DNA of 64,000 bases from Prevotella sp. 10(H). GTDB lineage: Bacteria; Bacteroidota; Bacteroidia; Bacteroidales; Dysgonomonadaceae. Below are positions 47,355-56,675 of the stretch, in pieces. How positions within the stretch are numbered: position 1 is the first letter of the stretch; every line of letters starts with the position of its first letter. Under the pieces are notes generated by a model, which ran no database searches, was not told the origin of the DNA, and was given only the letters and a program-made list of their open reading frames with translations. Location of the stretch: assembly GCF_000711235.1 (NCBI RefSeq), contig NZ_JOMI01000007.1:558001-622000 (forward strand), read 5' to 3'. Made by a program: the position numbers and the translations under genes.

Positions 47355-48323
47355 ATGATAAAAGCAGGAATAATAGGCGGGGCAGGCTATACTGCCGGCG
47401 AACTGATAAGGGTATTACTCAATCATCCACAAGTCGATTTAGTATTTGTAAACAGTACCAGCAACGCAGGGAACAAACTCACCGACGTTCATAGCGGATT
47501 GTTAGGAGATACTGATGTGAGTTTTACCGACCAGTTACCATATGATAAAATTGATGTATTGTTTTTCTGTACTGCTCACGGCGATACAAAGAAGTTTCTG
47601 GAAGCGAACGAAGTTCCGGAACATCTGAAAATCATCGACTTGTCAACCGATTACCGTCACAAAGCTAAAGGTAATAAGTTTACCTATGGTTTACCGGAAC
47701 TGAATAAAGAAGCAATAAAAAAAACATCTAATATCGCTAATCCCGGATGCTTTGCCACAGCTATACAATTAGGGTTACTGCCGTTAGCAAAAGCCGGATT
47801 ACTGAATTCTGAAGTTCATATAAATGCAATTACAGGTTCGACCGGGGCAGGAGTGAAGCCTTCGGCTACCTCTCATTTTAGTTGGAGGGAAAATAATATT
47901 TCTGTATATAAGGCTTTTGAACATCAGCATCTGACCGAGATACGGGAATCTTTGAGCCAGTTACAAGCTGACTTTAATCAGGATATTAACTTTATCCCTG
48001 TCCGTGGAAATTTTACAAGAGGAATATTTGTTTCTACTTATCTGAATTTTGAGGGTACATTCGAAGATGCCGAAAAGTTATATAAGGATTTCTATAAAGA
48101 CAGCCCGTTTGTAGTAATCTCCGATAAGAATATCGATCTAAAACAGGTTGTAAATACAAATAAATGCGCATTGCATCTCGAAAAGCATGGCAATAAACTG
48201 CTTATCCTTTCCTGTATCGATAATCTGGTAAAAGGAGCATCGGGACAGGCAGTACATAATATGAACCTGATATTCGGGCTGGAAGAAACTGAAGGTTTGA
48301 AGCTAAAAGCTTCGGCTTTCTAA
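47355..48323 (+). CDS. argC: N-acetyl-gamma-glutamyl-phosphate reductase
   Basis: 322 residues, the short Bacteroidetes form. NAD(P)-binding start AGIIGGAGYTAGELIRVL, catalytic Cys132 in NPGCFATA, and FIPVRGNFTRGIF with GASGQAVHNMN at the end. Reduces N-acyl-glutamyl phosphate to the semialdehyde. It is followed 16 bp later by a glycosyltransferase gene rather than argD. Confidence 0.95.
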   Translation: MIKAGIIGGAGYTAGELIRVLLNHPQVDLVFVNSTSNAGNKLTDVHSGLLGDTDVSFTDQLPYDKIDVLFFCTAHGDTKKFLEANEVPEHLKIIDLSTDYRHKAKGNKFTYGLPELNKEAIKKTSNIANPGCFATAIQLGLLPLAKAGLLNSEVHINAITGSTGAGVKPSATSHFSWRENNISVYKAFEHQHLTEIRESLSQLQADFNQDINFIPVRGNFTRGIFVSTYLNFEGTFEDAEKLYKDFYKDSPFVVISDKNIDLKQVVNTNKCALHLEKHGNKLLILSCIDNLVKGASGQAVHNMNLIFGLEETEGLKLKASAF

Positions 48324-48339
48324 AAAACAAAAAGATATT

Positions 48340-49476
48340 ATGAATATAACATTCGTTACTACTTTTCCATCAATCGATATTAAATATTGGTCGGGATTGG
48401 TATGGTTCATGGCCAAGAATCTGGAAAAGAGAGCGAATGTCGATTACATAACTGATCTGAAAGAGAATATTCCCCTTTCGGTAAGACTAAGAAAAAAAAT
48501 ATACGGACGCAATAAATTATATTGGACAGATCGTTCTCCTGAAGTTGGGAAAGGTTATGCGTATCAGATTTTAGATCAATTAAAACCTGATACGGATATT
48601 ATATTTTCACCTAGTTCTATTCCTTTGGCTTATTTGGAAACTAAAATACCGAAAGTGTTTTTTACAGATGCCACTTTCGCTTCTATGCTAAACTATTACC
48701 ATTGGTTTGATAACGCAAGTTTACAGTATATAAAAGAAGGAATGGAGTCGGAAAAACATGCTCTACTAAATTGCGATTTAATTATCTATAGTTCGCAATG
48801 GGCAGCCGATAGCGCTGTAAATGATTATGGTATCGATCCGGATAAGATAAAAGTTGTTCCGTTCGGGGCGAATGTGTCAACTCATTTATCATTTGAAGAT
48901 ATACAGGCTGTTATTGAAAAAAGACAATATGATGTTTGCAAATTACTTTTTCTTGGTGTAGAATGGCATCGTAAAGGCGGAGATATAGCAGTTGAGGCTG
49001 TTAAGTATTTGAATGAAAAAATGAATCAGCCGACAGAGCTACATATTGTGGGTCTGGATGAAATCCCTGATGAATCATCTTTTCCGCCATATATAATTAA
49101 TCACGGACGGATAGATAAAAGTACAAAAGAGGGTATGGCAAAGCTGGAAGGCATAATTCAACAAAGCCACTTTTTATTTATGCCGTCGAGAGCCGATTGT
49201 ACACCAGTTGTTTTTTCAGAAGCAATGTCATACGGGGTACCGTGTATTTCTGCTAAAACAGGTGGAATAGCGTCTATTATCAACGAATCAAACGGTGTTA
49301 TCTTAAACCCGAATGTCTATCCGGAAGAATATTCTAAGCAAATTTATGGAATATTTCATAATGAGATACTCTATAAAGAAATGGCATTATCTGCTTACCT
49401 TGATTCCCAATCCCGTTTAAACTGGGATGTTACCATGGATACAATAACGAAATATATGAAAGGATTATTGATATGA
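48340..49476 (+). CDS. GT4-type glycosyltransferase
   Basis: 378 residues in the two-Rossmann GT-B layout. The C-terminal domain has LLFLGVEWHRKGGDIAVEAV, LHIVGL and the nucleotide-sugar motif FLFMPSRADCTPVVFSEAMSYGVPCISAKTGGIASII (Glu of the EX7E motif). The N-terminal domain begins FVTTFPSIDIKYWSGLVWFMAKNLE. Substrates are unknown. Its presence inside the arginine cluster is unusual. Its TGA overlaps the start of the following MutS-like gene (ATGA), showing tight coupling. Confidence 0.87.
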   Translation: MNITFVTTFPSIDIKYWSGLVWFMAKNLEKRANVDYITDLKENIPLSVRLRKKIYGRNKLYWTDRSPEVGKGYAYQILDQLKPDTDIIFSPSSIPLAYLETKIPKVFFTDATFASMLNYYHWFDNASLQYIKEGMESEKHALLNCDLIIYSSQWAADSAVNDYGIDPDKIKVVPFGANVSTHLSFEDIQAVIEKRQYDVCKLLFLGVEWHRKGGDIAVEAVKYLNEKMNQPTELHIVGLDEIPDESSFPPYIINHGRIDKSTKEGMAKLEGIIQQSHFLFMPSRADCTPVVFSEAMSYGVPCISAKTGGIASIINESNGVILNPNVYPEEYSKQIYGIFHNEILYKEMALSAYLDSQSRLNWDVTMDTITKYMKGLLI

Positions 49477-50813
49477 AATTCGAAGTAGACTCACAAACCC
49501 TGAAAGATATGGAAATCTTTGACACAGTCAAGGACGGTACATCTGTATTCAGCCTGTTCAATTTCACTCAGTGCTATGGCGGGCGGAGAGTGCTTTACGG
49601 TTTCTTATCTAATCCTTTGACCGACCTGAAAAAGATAACAGAACGTACGGATACAATCGCTTTTTTTCAGAAGCATTTGCCTGAAGGATTAAAAGTGGAT
49701 AAAGATTCATTGGATTTTACGGAATATTACATCCGGCACGGTGATTATCCTACCCGTATACCTACTTGGTTTACCGCTTTCGAGCGTATGATTGCAGATA
49801 AGATAAGTACGAATACGGAATATTATCTGGTACAGAAAGGGGTAACGTCGACAGTGGACCTATTGAAGACTATTCATAAATTTTCACTGACACTGGCAAA
49901 AGTTATTAAGAATAACAATTTTCCGAAGTTACTGGAAAAAAACAATGAAGAGGTTTTAAAGATATTCTCACGACCGGAATTTAAAGAAGTGCTTAATATA
50001 AAGAAGATAAAGGCATATGACAGTTCTACATTGGACTATATGTTTCGTTCGACACATAAGAAAGAGATTTTATTCTTTCTCGACTTGATATATGAATACG
50101 ATGCATTTTTATCCATAGCCAAAGCTGCAGAGAAATACGGGCTTTCATATGCAGAAATGCTTCCCGCGGATGAAAGCACATTCGAAATAGAAGGTCTTTA
50201 TCATCCGTTTGTGGAAAATGCGATTCCGAATGATATGGGTTTTATACAGCCTTCGAACCTTTTATTTATATCAGGGCCGAATATGGCGGGCAAATCCACA
50301 TTTCTTAAGGCACTTGGCCTATCGGCATATCTGGCACATGTCGGTTTTCCCGTTCCTGCCAAGAAGATGAGGCTAAGCGTGTTGTCCGGACTATGCACTA
50401 CGATAAATATTTCCGATAATCTGAGTTCGGGCTATAGCCATTTTTATGCCGAGGTGATGAGGATAAAAGATGTAGCTTATGGGTTGAAGACGAACAGAAA
50501 TATGCTCGTCATTTTCGACGAGTTATTCAGGGGTACGAACGTAAAAGATGCATACGACGGTACATTGGCCGTAGTAAATGCTTTTACCAAGATAAAAAGT
50601 TCATTCTTTGTGGTTTCTTCACATATTGTAGAAGTAACGAAAGAACTGAAATCAAATAAAGGCATCGAGTTTTCTTATTTCGAGATACTGGAAAAAGACG
50701 GTCATCCTGTGTATACTTACAAACTGAAGGACGGTATATCAGATGTGCGTTTAGGCATGTATATAATTAAAAAAGAAGGGTTGATAGAACTCATCGACGG
50801 GATAGAAAAATAA
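49473..50813 (+). CDS. MutS-like ATPase without mismatch-binding domain, copy 1
   Basis: 446 residues, about half of MutS. The C-terminal ABC-type ATPase is intact: Walker A SGPNMAGKST (about residue 268), Walker B MLVIFDELFRGTNVKDAYDGT and the H-loop SSHIVEV. The N-terminal ~230 residues resemble only the lever/clamp part; no Phe-x-Glu mismatch recognition domain and no Smr nuclease is present. Mismatch repair is therefore unlikely; another structure-specific DNA or RNA role is possible. Shares most motifs with the next gene. Confidence 0.85.
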   Translation: MKFEVDSQTLKDMEIFDTVKDGTSVFSLFNFTQCYGGRRVLYGFLSNPLTDLKKITERTDTIAFFQKHLPEGLKVDKDSLDFTEYYIRHGDYPTRIPTWFTAFERMIADKISTNTEYYLVQKGVTSTVDLLKTIHKFSLTLAKVIKNNNFPKLLEKNNEEVLKIFSRPEFKEVLNIKKIKAYDSSTLDYMFRSTHKKEILFFLDLIYEYDAFLSIAKAAEKYGLSYAEMLPADESTFEIEGLYHPFVENAIPNDMGFIQPSNLLFISGPNMAGKSTFLKALGLSAYLAHVGFPVPAKKMRLSVLSGLCTTINISDNLSSGYSHFYAEVMRIKDVAYGLKTNRNMLVIFDELFRGTNVKDAYDGTLAVVNAFTKIKSSFFVVSSHIVEVTKELKSNKGIEFSYFEILEKDGHPVYTYKLKDGISDVRLGMYIIKKEGLIELIDGIEK

Positions 50814-50838
50814 TATTTTCTGTAAATAATAATTAGAC

Positions 50839-52170
50839 ATGGGATTTGAAGTTGACAATCAGACTTTGAAGGATTTGGAAATTTTTAAGACAATTAAAAA
50901 TAATAAATCTCTGTTCGATATGCTCAATTTTGCGGTCAGTATTGGTGGTAAAAATAAGCTTTACAGCTTTCTTGAAGCTCCTTTAAGTGATTATGATAAG
51001 ATAAAGGAAAGAAAAGGCGCTATTGCTTTCTTCCAGTTTTCGGAAGAGGCAAAAACATTAGATATAGATAAAAATTCGCTTGACTTTATCGAACATTACC
51101 TCAATTACGGCAATTATCCGACACAGGCTCCATCTAGATTTTTTGCTATCGAGAAAGGAATAGCCTATAAAATCAAACCCAATAATGATTATTATATTAT
51201 AGAGAGGGGGATTGATTATTTCATCGAGTTGATGAATACTTTGCACAATTTTGCAAAGACGCTCTCCGAAAAGGAATGTCCTGCTCTTATCCTCAAAAAT
51301 AATGAGGAGATTTTTCGTCTGTTTAAATTAGATGAATATGTGGAGATAGCGAAAATCGGGAGCATGGAAAAGCTGGGAATGTTCCAGATAGCACAGTTCG
51401 ATTATATGTTTCGTTATACTCATAAACAAGAAGTACTCTTTTTCCTGAATTTGATATACGAATACGATGTATTCAGGGCAGTGGCAAAAGCCGCCCGAAA
51501 GTATAATTTCTCATACCCCGAATTAAATGAAGAGTATAATATTTATATTGAAGGCATCTTTCATCCATTTATCGAGTCTCCGGTAAAGAACGATGTAAGG
51601 CTTAATTCTGAAAATAATCTGCTCTTTATTTCGGGTCCTAATATGGCAGGCAAATCAACATTTCTCAAATCTTTAGGAATCGCTTTTTATCTGGCTCATA
51701 CGGGTTTTCCCGTTCCTGCTGCTAAAATGATTTTCAGTCCGTTTACGGGATTATATACGACTATAAATATATCCGATAGCCTGAATACCGGCTTTAGCCA
51801 TTTTTATTCAGAGGTATTGAGGATAAAACATATAGCAAAAAGGCTAAAGGGTAATAATATGCTGGTTATCTTTGACGAACTTTTTCGCGGGACAAATGTA
51901 AAAGATGCATATGACGGTTCTCTGGCTGTTATTTCCGCCTTTACAGAAGTTCAAAATTCTTATTCTGCAATATCTACGCATATTGTTGAAGTGGCAGATA
52001 AATTGAGGCATATTTCGAATATTCAATTCAGGTATATGGAAATAACCGGAGAGGATGACCAACCTCGTTATTCATACAAATTGAAAGACGGAATATCGGA
52101 AGACAGACTGGGAATGTATATTTTAAATCAGGAAAAACTTATAGAAACAATAAAAGAAATCAATAACTAA
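50839..52170 (+). CDS. MutS-like ATPase without mismatch-binding domain, copy 2
   Basis: 443 residues, a clear tandem paralogue of the preceding protein: FEVDNQTLKDLEIFKTIKN at the start parallels FEVDSQTLKDMEIFDTVKD, and the ATPase has SGPNMAGKST, MLVIFDELFRGTNVKDAYDGS and STHIVEV. Both copies keep all ATPase motifs, so they may form a heterodimer as eukaryotic MSH pairs do (inference). It starts 25 bp after copy 1 and ends 11 bp before argD. Confidence 0.85.
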   Translation: MGFEVDNQTLKDLEIFKTIKNNKSLFDMLNFAVSIGGKNKLYSFLEAPLSDYDKIKERKGAIAFFQFSEEAKTLDIDKNSLDFIEHYLNYGNYPTQAPSRFFAIEKGIAYKIKPNNDYYIIERGIDYFIELMNTLHNFAKTLSEKECPALILKNNEEIFRLFKLDEYVEIAKIGSMEKLGMFQIAQFDYMFRYTHKQEVLFFLNLIYEYDVFRAVAKAARKYNFSYPELNEEYNIYIEGIFHPFIESPVKNDVRLNSENNLLFISGPNMAGKSTFLKSLGIAFYLAHTGFPVPAAKMIFSPFTGLYTTINISDSLNTGFSHFYSEVLRIKHIAKRLKGNNMLVIFDELFRGTNVKDAYDGSLAVISAFTEVQNSYSAISTHIVEVADKLRHISNIQFRYMEITGEDDQPRYSYKLKDGISEDRLGMYILNQEKLIETIKEINN

Positions 52171-52181
52171 CATATAAAGAA

Positions 52182-53303
52182 ATGAAACTATTTGACGTAT
52201 TTCCGCTGTTCGATATCAATATCGTAAAAGGCGAGGGATGTTATGTATACGACGATAAGGGTGATGAATACCTCGATCTTTACGGGGGGCATGCTGTGAT
52301 CTCTGTAGGACATTCACATCCGTATTATGTTGCAAAGGTTACGGAGCAATTGAATAAAATCGGTTTTTATTCCAACTCCGTTATAAATATGCTTCAGCGA
52401 GAAGTAGCTCAGAAGTTAGGAGAACAATGCGGTTACCCTGATTATAACCTGTTCTTGATAAACTCGGGCGCGGAGGCTAACGAAAATGCTATAAAACTGG
52501 CTTCATTTCATAACGGGCGTAAGAAAGTCCTGTCTTTCAAAAAAGCATTCCATGGACGTACATCCGTTACAGTAGCTACGACGGATATTCCGGCATACTC
52601 TGCTCCGGTGAACCAGTCCGATAATGTTGTGTTTGCTCCGTTCAATGATATCGAATTTGTACGTAAAGAACTAGCAAGTAAAGAATACTGTTCGGTAATT
52701 ATCGAGGGTATTCAGGGAGTTGCAGGTATTCAGATTCCATACGATGATTTTCTGAGAAAACTTCGTGAAGTTTGTACCGAAACAGGCACGGTACTTATTT
52801 TAGACGAAATACAATCCGGATACGGGCGTAGCGGTAAGTTTTTCGCTCATCAATATGCAGGAATAGAAGCCGATCTTATAACAGTAGCAAAAGGTATCGG
52901 TAACGGTTTCCCTATGTCGGGCGTACTTATTCATCCGATGTTTAAGGCTGTATACGGGCAGCTGGGAACTACATTCGGGGGGAATCATCTGGCCTGTGCT
53001 GCTGCAATTGCGGTTCTCGATATTATGAAGGAAGAAAAACTTGTTGAGAATGCCTACAATGTCGGTCAGTTTCTGATGGAAGAATTGAGAAAATTTCCTC
53101 AAATAAAGGAAGTGCGCGGTCGTGGGCTTATGATAGGTATGGAGTTTGATGAACCGATAAAAGAAAAACGCACGAAACTTTTATTCGAAGAGAAAGTATT
53201 TACAGGTGCTACCGGAACTCATGTATTCCGTTTGCTTCCTCCGCTCTGTCTCACCATTGATCAGGCTAAAGTGTTTTTGGAAAGATTTAAGAAAGTAATA
53301 TAA
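52182..53303 (+). CDS. argD: Acetylornithine aminotransferase
   Basis: 373 residues, class III PLP aminotransferase. Pyridoxal lysine is Lys237 in TVAKGIGNGFPMSG; LILDEIQSGYGRSGKFFAHQ, NSGAEANENAIKLA and TTFGGNHLACAAAIAV are typical. It makes N-acyl-ornithine. Last gene of the arg cluster, closed by a terminator with a tight loop. Confidence 0.94.
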   Translation: MKLFDVFPLFDINIVKGEGCYVYDDKGDEYLDLYGGHAVISVGHSHPYYVAKVTEQLNKIGFYSNSVINMLQREVAQKLGEQCGYPDYNLFLINSGAEANENAIKLASFHNGRKKVLSFKKAFHGRTSVTVATTDIPAYSAPVNQSDNVVFAPFNDIEFVRKELASKEYCSVIIEGIQGVAGIQIPYDDFLRKLREVCTETGTVLILDEIQSGYGRSGKFFAHQYAGIEADLITVAKGIGNGFPMSGVLIHPMFKAVYGQLGTTFGGNHLACAAAIAVLDIMKEEKLVENAYNVGQFLMEELRKFPQIKEVRGRGLMIGMEFDEPIKEKRTKLLFEEKVFTGATGTHVFRLLPPLCLTIDQAKVFLERFKKVI

Positions 53304-53313
53304 TATAAACAGG

Positions 53314-53337
53314 AAGTGGCCTCGGCCACTTTTTTTA
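53314..53337 (+). terminator. Rho-independent terminator of the arg cluster
   Basis: 7-bp stem AAGTGGC (53314-53320) / GCCACTT (53325-53331) with a CTCG loop and a T-run at 53330-53337. Confidence 0.88.
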
Positions 53338-53742
53338 TTGTGGGGGTGCCAGATAAGTAAACGGCCATACGGGGATATTCCTTAAAATAAAAAAGCAGAT
53401 AACCGTTATCAATAATGTATAGCCGAACCAGGGTTTGAACATGAAGCTTTTCAAATACTTCTCCTGTCCTAATATATATACCCTGACAGCCAGATAGTAA
53501 AAATAAGCAAGGAAAGGCCCTGCAACCACAAAAAACACATTGTATCTTATAGCCTGTAGGACATCACCGTGTAACAGGAAATGTAAGCTCCGCTGCCCGC
53601 CGCATCCCGGACATTCCAATCCTGTAGCTGATTTGAATGTGCAGGCAGAATTATCTCCTGCTATATTATACATGGCGTAATATACGACAATTATAATAAT
53701 AGGGAATAATATGGCAAGTATAAGCAGGATGTATTTCTTCAT
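53335..53742 (-). CDS. DUF2752 membrane protein
   Basis: 135 residues with about three membrane segments. The family signature CTFKSATGLECPGCGGQRSLHFLLHGDVLQAIRYN has the CPxCG(x)TR-like motif. Function unknown; in Bacteroidetes it commonly adjoins a CCC-motif membrane protein, as here. The start lies right after a terminator hairpin of that neighbour. Confidence 0.85.
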   Translation of the reverse strand: MKKYILLILAILFPIIIIVVYYAMYNIAGDNSACTFKSATGLECPGCGGQRSLHFLLHGDVLQAIRYNVFFVVAGPFLAYFYYLAVRVYILGQEKYLKSFMFKPWFGYTLLITVICFFILRNIPVWPFTYLAPPQ

Positions 53743-53779
53743 AAAAAAATGAAAGGTAATTCCGATGAAATTACCTTTC
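53743..53779 (-). terminator. Minus-strand terminator between CCC-motif and DUF2752 genes
   Basis: 11-bp stem 53751-53761 / 53769-53779 (GAAAGGTAATT / AATTACCTTTC), 7-nt loop, and an A-run at 53743-53749 that is a T-tract on the minus strand. It abuts the DUF2752 ATG, so that gene may depend on readthrough. Confidence 0.8.
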
Positions 53780-53804
53780 TGTATTTAAAATGTTAAGATG
53801 TTGA

Positions 53805-54197
53805 TTAGCTGTATTGATCCATTATGGTCTGATACTGATCCATTATAGCAGAGATACCGCCTGCAAGAATAATGGAAACAATGATCCATACTACTGAAAG
53901 TACTATGGTACCGATAGCGATCAATGACAAAAGTTTGGCATTCTTGGCTGCACTTTCGGCTCCGGCATAGTCGCCTGCAAAATATTTGGAATCTACCTGC
54001 GTAGAGAACACTATTGCAATGATCCCTAAAATGAATCCGATGCAACTAACATAGCCGCAACAGGTGATCAAACTGAAAACTGTTGCTAGTATAGCTAAGA
54101 TTAAATTATTGTTAGGCCTTGGCGGCTTAGTTGGAGTTTCCCAGCTATTAGTCTGCTGCACAGGTTCCTGATAGCCTTGATTGCTGTATTCTGTCAT
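53805..54197 (-). CDS. CCC-motif / CD225-like small membrane protein
   Basis: 130 residues. A polar Pro/Gln/Asn-rich N-terminus (PVQQTNSWETPTKPPRPN) precedes two membrane helices: NLILAILATVFSLITCCGYVSCIGFILGIIAIVFS and LSLIAIGTIVLSVVWIIVSIILA, with STQVDSKYFAGDYAGAESAAKNAKLLS between them. This is the two-helix DUF4190/dispanin-like layout. Function unknown. Its own terminator follows. Confidence 0.78.
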   Translation of the reverse strand: MTEYSNQGYQEPVQQTNSWETPTKPPRPNNNLILAILATVFSLITCCGYVSCIGFILGIIAIVFSTQVDSKYFAGDYAGAESAAKNAKLLSLIAIGTIVLSVVWIIVSIILAGGISAIMDQYQTIMDQYS

Positions 54198-54313
54198 GGA
54201 ATTACAATTTTATTGTTAAAAAAGATTATTAATACTCTTCAAATATATACAAAAATATAATATGCGAAAAGAAAAAATAATCATAACTTCGTTGTTCAAT
54301 GAAATAATCCCTT

Positions 54314-55063
54314 ATGCGAGTAAAGATTACATTATACTCTATATCGGTTGTTGCTATGATAGTTGTCATCGGCGCGGGAGTATATATGGCTTTCATGAAC
54401 GGATATATACGCCTTAATTATCCCTCGTTCACCGAATATCCGGTGCAGGGAATCGATGTATCACACCATCAGCAAAAGATAGACTGGGACAAGCTGGATA
54501 AAAAATCGGTGCAGTTCGCTTTTATCAAGGCTACCGAAGGAGGTAATCACAAGGATTCCATGTTTCAGCTCAACTGGCGCGAAGCGCGTCAGAACAAAAT
54601 ACTTTCGGGTGCATACCATTTTTTTACATTCTGTAAAGACGGTGAAGAGCAGGCACGCAATTATATACATTATGTACCGCGCGATAGTATAGATTTACCG
54701 CCTATAATCGATCTGGAATATGGAGGTAATTGTGCAGCTGAAAACCGTAAGGAGGATCTGATAGGTGAAATAACAAAGTATTTTGAAATAATCGAAGATC
54801 ATTATCAACAGAAAGTTATTATATATACTACCAACGAATTTTACCGTAATTATCTTGTAAACCGCTTTCCTGATAATCCTATTTGGATACGTAATATATT
54901 ATCCAAGCCTAATCTACCGGATAAGCGCGACTGGATGTTCTGGCAATTTACCAATCGCGGCAGGGTTAAAGGAATACATACAGTGGTAGACCTGAATGTA
55001 TTTAACGGGACTAAGGAAGAATTCTCTAAACTCCTGAAAAATAAAGAAGTTGCTGTAGAATAG
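54314..55063 (+). CDS. GH25 lysozyme-like muramidase
   Basis: 249 residues. An N-terminal membrane helix (~residues 7-28) is followed by a GH25 domain: GIDVSHHQQKIDWDKL (Asp48), FAFIKATEGGNHKDSMF, GAYHFFTF, PPIIDLEYGG (acidic pair of the active site, Glu about residue 139) and VDLNVFNGT. GH25 enzymes cut the MurNAc-GlcNAc bond of peptidoglycan. The anchor suggests a periplasmic cell-wall remodelling role rather than phage lysis. Confidence 0.9.
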   Translation: MRVKITLYSISVVAMIVVIGAGVYMAFMNGYIRLNYPSFTEYPVQGIDVSHHQQKIDWDKLDKKSVQFAFIKATEGGNHKDSMFQLNWREARQNKILSGAYHFFTFCKDGEEQARNYIHYVPRDSIDLPPIIDLEYGGNCAAENRKEDLIGEITKYFEIIEDHYQQKVIIYTTNEFYRNYLVNRFPDNPIWIRNILSKPNLPDKRDWMFWQFTNRGRVKGIHTVVDLNVFNGTKEEFSKLLKNKEVAVE

Positions 55064-55070
55064 ATTATTA

Positions 55071-56480
55071 TCAGATTTTTTCACCGATAAGCTTTTTCTC
55101 AAATACAGGCTCTGTCTTTCTACTATTTACTTTACTTAATAATGACTCCAGTAAAGGCAACATAGTATTAAGCCCTCCCGTTTTAATAATGAAATTCCAT
55201 AACGGCTCGAATTTTTTCCATCCTCCCGTATAGAATAAGTGCTTGAATTGATGTTTTATCGATTCGTGTTTACCGGAGGCTGCAAATATATTTGACCAGC
55301 TATAAAATTCTTTATAAGCCCAGTTATAACCTTCTTCAAGTTCTATTGCGCTCAATCCCTTCGTTTTGTATACAACATGCCGCGTATCGTATCGATCCCA
55401 ATTGCGGGAAAGGATTCTCCCTGCCGATTCCATATCGTTAAACAAGCGTGTGCCCGGATAAGGCGTAAGAATATGATATGTAGAAGTGGTTATAGCATTC
55501 TCCACACCCCAGTCCACAGTGCGGCGGAATACATCTTTGTCATCGTGGTCGAGCCCGAAGACGAAACTACCGTTTATCATAATGCCGAGTGAGTGCAAGC
55601 GGTTGACTGCATCGGTATAGCTTCTGGCTATGTTTTGCTTCTTATTGCTCATACGGAGATTTTCGGGAGAGAAAGTTTCAAACCCTACAAACACGCTCCT
55701 TAGTCCGGCTTCCGCTGCTTTTTCTATCAGGTCGCCATTGAGTATCGAATCTATTGTTGCCGCCCCTTGAAATACACGGTTCATACCTTTCATCCCTTCA
55801 AACAGTTCATCGGCAAACCTCGGATTTCCCAGCAAGTGATCATCGAGGAAATAGAGATGCTTTCCGGGTAACCGCTCTATTTCAGCTAAGGCATCATCCA
55901 CTAATTGTGTATAGAAAGATTTTCCCCCAACGAAAAAAGCATCCTTATAACAAAAATCACAATGATGCGGACAACCGCGTGTCACTACCAACGAATTCGG
56001 CACCAGATAGCGGTTCCTTTTAATAAGGTCGCGTCGGGAAGGCGGTAACCCATGCAAAGTTCGCACAAATGAACGATATACTTTTTGCGGCCTTTTTGCT
56101 CGGAAATCTTCCAGAAAGCGCGGAAAAGATTCCTCGGCAGGACCAAGAAATATTGTATCAGCATGTTGTGAAGCTTCGTCGGGCAATGAAGTTACATGCA
56201 ACCCGCCGAGGAGTACATATGCTCCCTTTGCGCGATAGTGGTCGGCAATTTTGTATGCACGGAATGCATTTGTAATATATACCTGAATAAGTACTAAATC
56301 GGGTTCATCGTCCAGATTGAGGTGTTCTACATGTTGATCCTGCAGATCGATTTCATCGTCGGGCGAGAGGAATGCAGCCAGTGTAGCTAAGCCCAATGGA
56401 GGAAATAGCGAGTATTTTATCGGTCTCCAGAACGGGCTCTCGGCTTCTGTTAAAGCGGGAAGTATTAGTTTTACTTTCAT
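55071..56480 (-). CDS. B12-binding-domain radical SAM protein
   Basis: 469 residues. The N-terminal ~140 residues are a cobalamin-binding-like domain (LATLAAFLSPDDEIDLQDQHVEHLNLDDEPDLVLIQVYITNAFRAYKIADHYRAKGAYVLLGGLHVTSLPDEA). The radical SAM cluster motif is CPHHCDFCYK (CxxxCxxC), and FVGFETFSPENLR is the BchE-type region. The C-terminal ~150 residues are family specific. Substrate unknown; related enzymes methylate or cyclise hydrophobic molecules. Single gene, convergent with GH25. Confidence 0.87.
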   Translation of the reverse strand: MKVKLILPALTEAESPFWRPIKYSLFPPLGLATLAAFLSPDDEIDLQDQHVEHLNLDDEPDLVLIQVYITNAFRAYKIADHYRAKGAYVLLGGLHVTSLPDEASQHADTIFLGPAEESFPRFLEDFRAKRPQKVYRSFVRTLHGLPPSRRDLIKRNRYLVPNSLVVTRGCPHHCDFCYKDAFFVGGKSFYTQLVDDALAEIERLPGKHLYFLDDHLLGNPRFADELFEGMKGMNRVFQGAATIDSILNGDLIEKAAEAGLRSVFVGFETFSPENLRMSNKKQNIARSYTDAVNRLHSLGIMINGSFVFGLDHDDKDVFRRTVDWGVENAITTSTYHILTPYPGTRLFNDMESAGRILSRNWDRYDTRHVVYKTKGLSAIELEEGYNWAYKEFYSWSNIFAASGKHESIKHQFKHLFYTGGWKKFEPLWNFIIKTGGLNTMLPLLESLLSKVNSRKTEPVFEKKLIGEKI

Positions 56481-56675
56481 TTTATATTATGTTTTAAAAA
56501 GAACTTTGAAATGCAAAGTTATTATATTTTTTGAAATAGCAAATTATTTAGATAAATATTTAAATATTGTCACATTTGGTTTAATTTACTATTTCACTTG
56601 CATATAAAGCAATTATTCTTTCTATATTATCCGATTATTGTTTTTAACTTAGTTCTATCTTTTAATCCAGAAAAT

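Noticed and set aside
54314-55063. GH25 gene as prophage endolysin
   Set aside because: No holin or phage structural genes are nearby and the protein has its own N-terminal membrane anchor.
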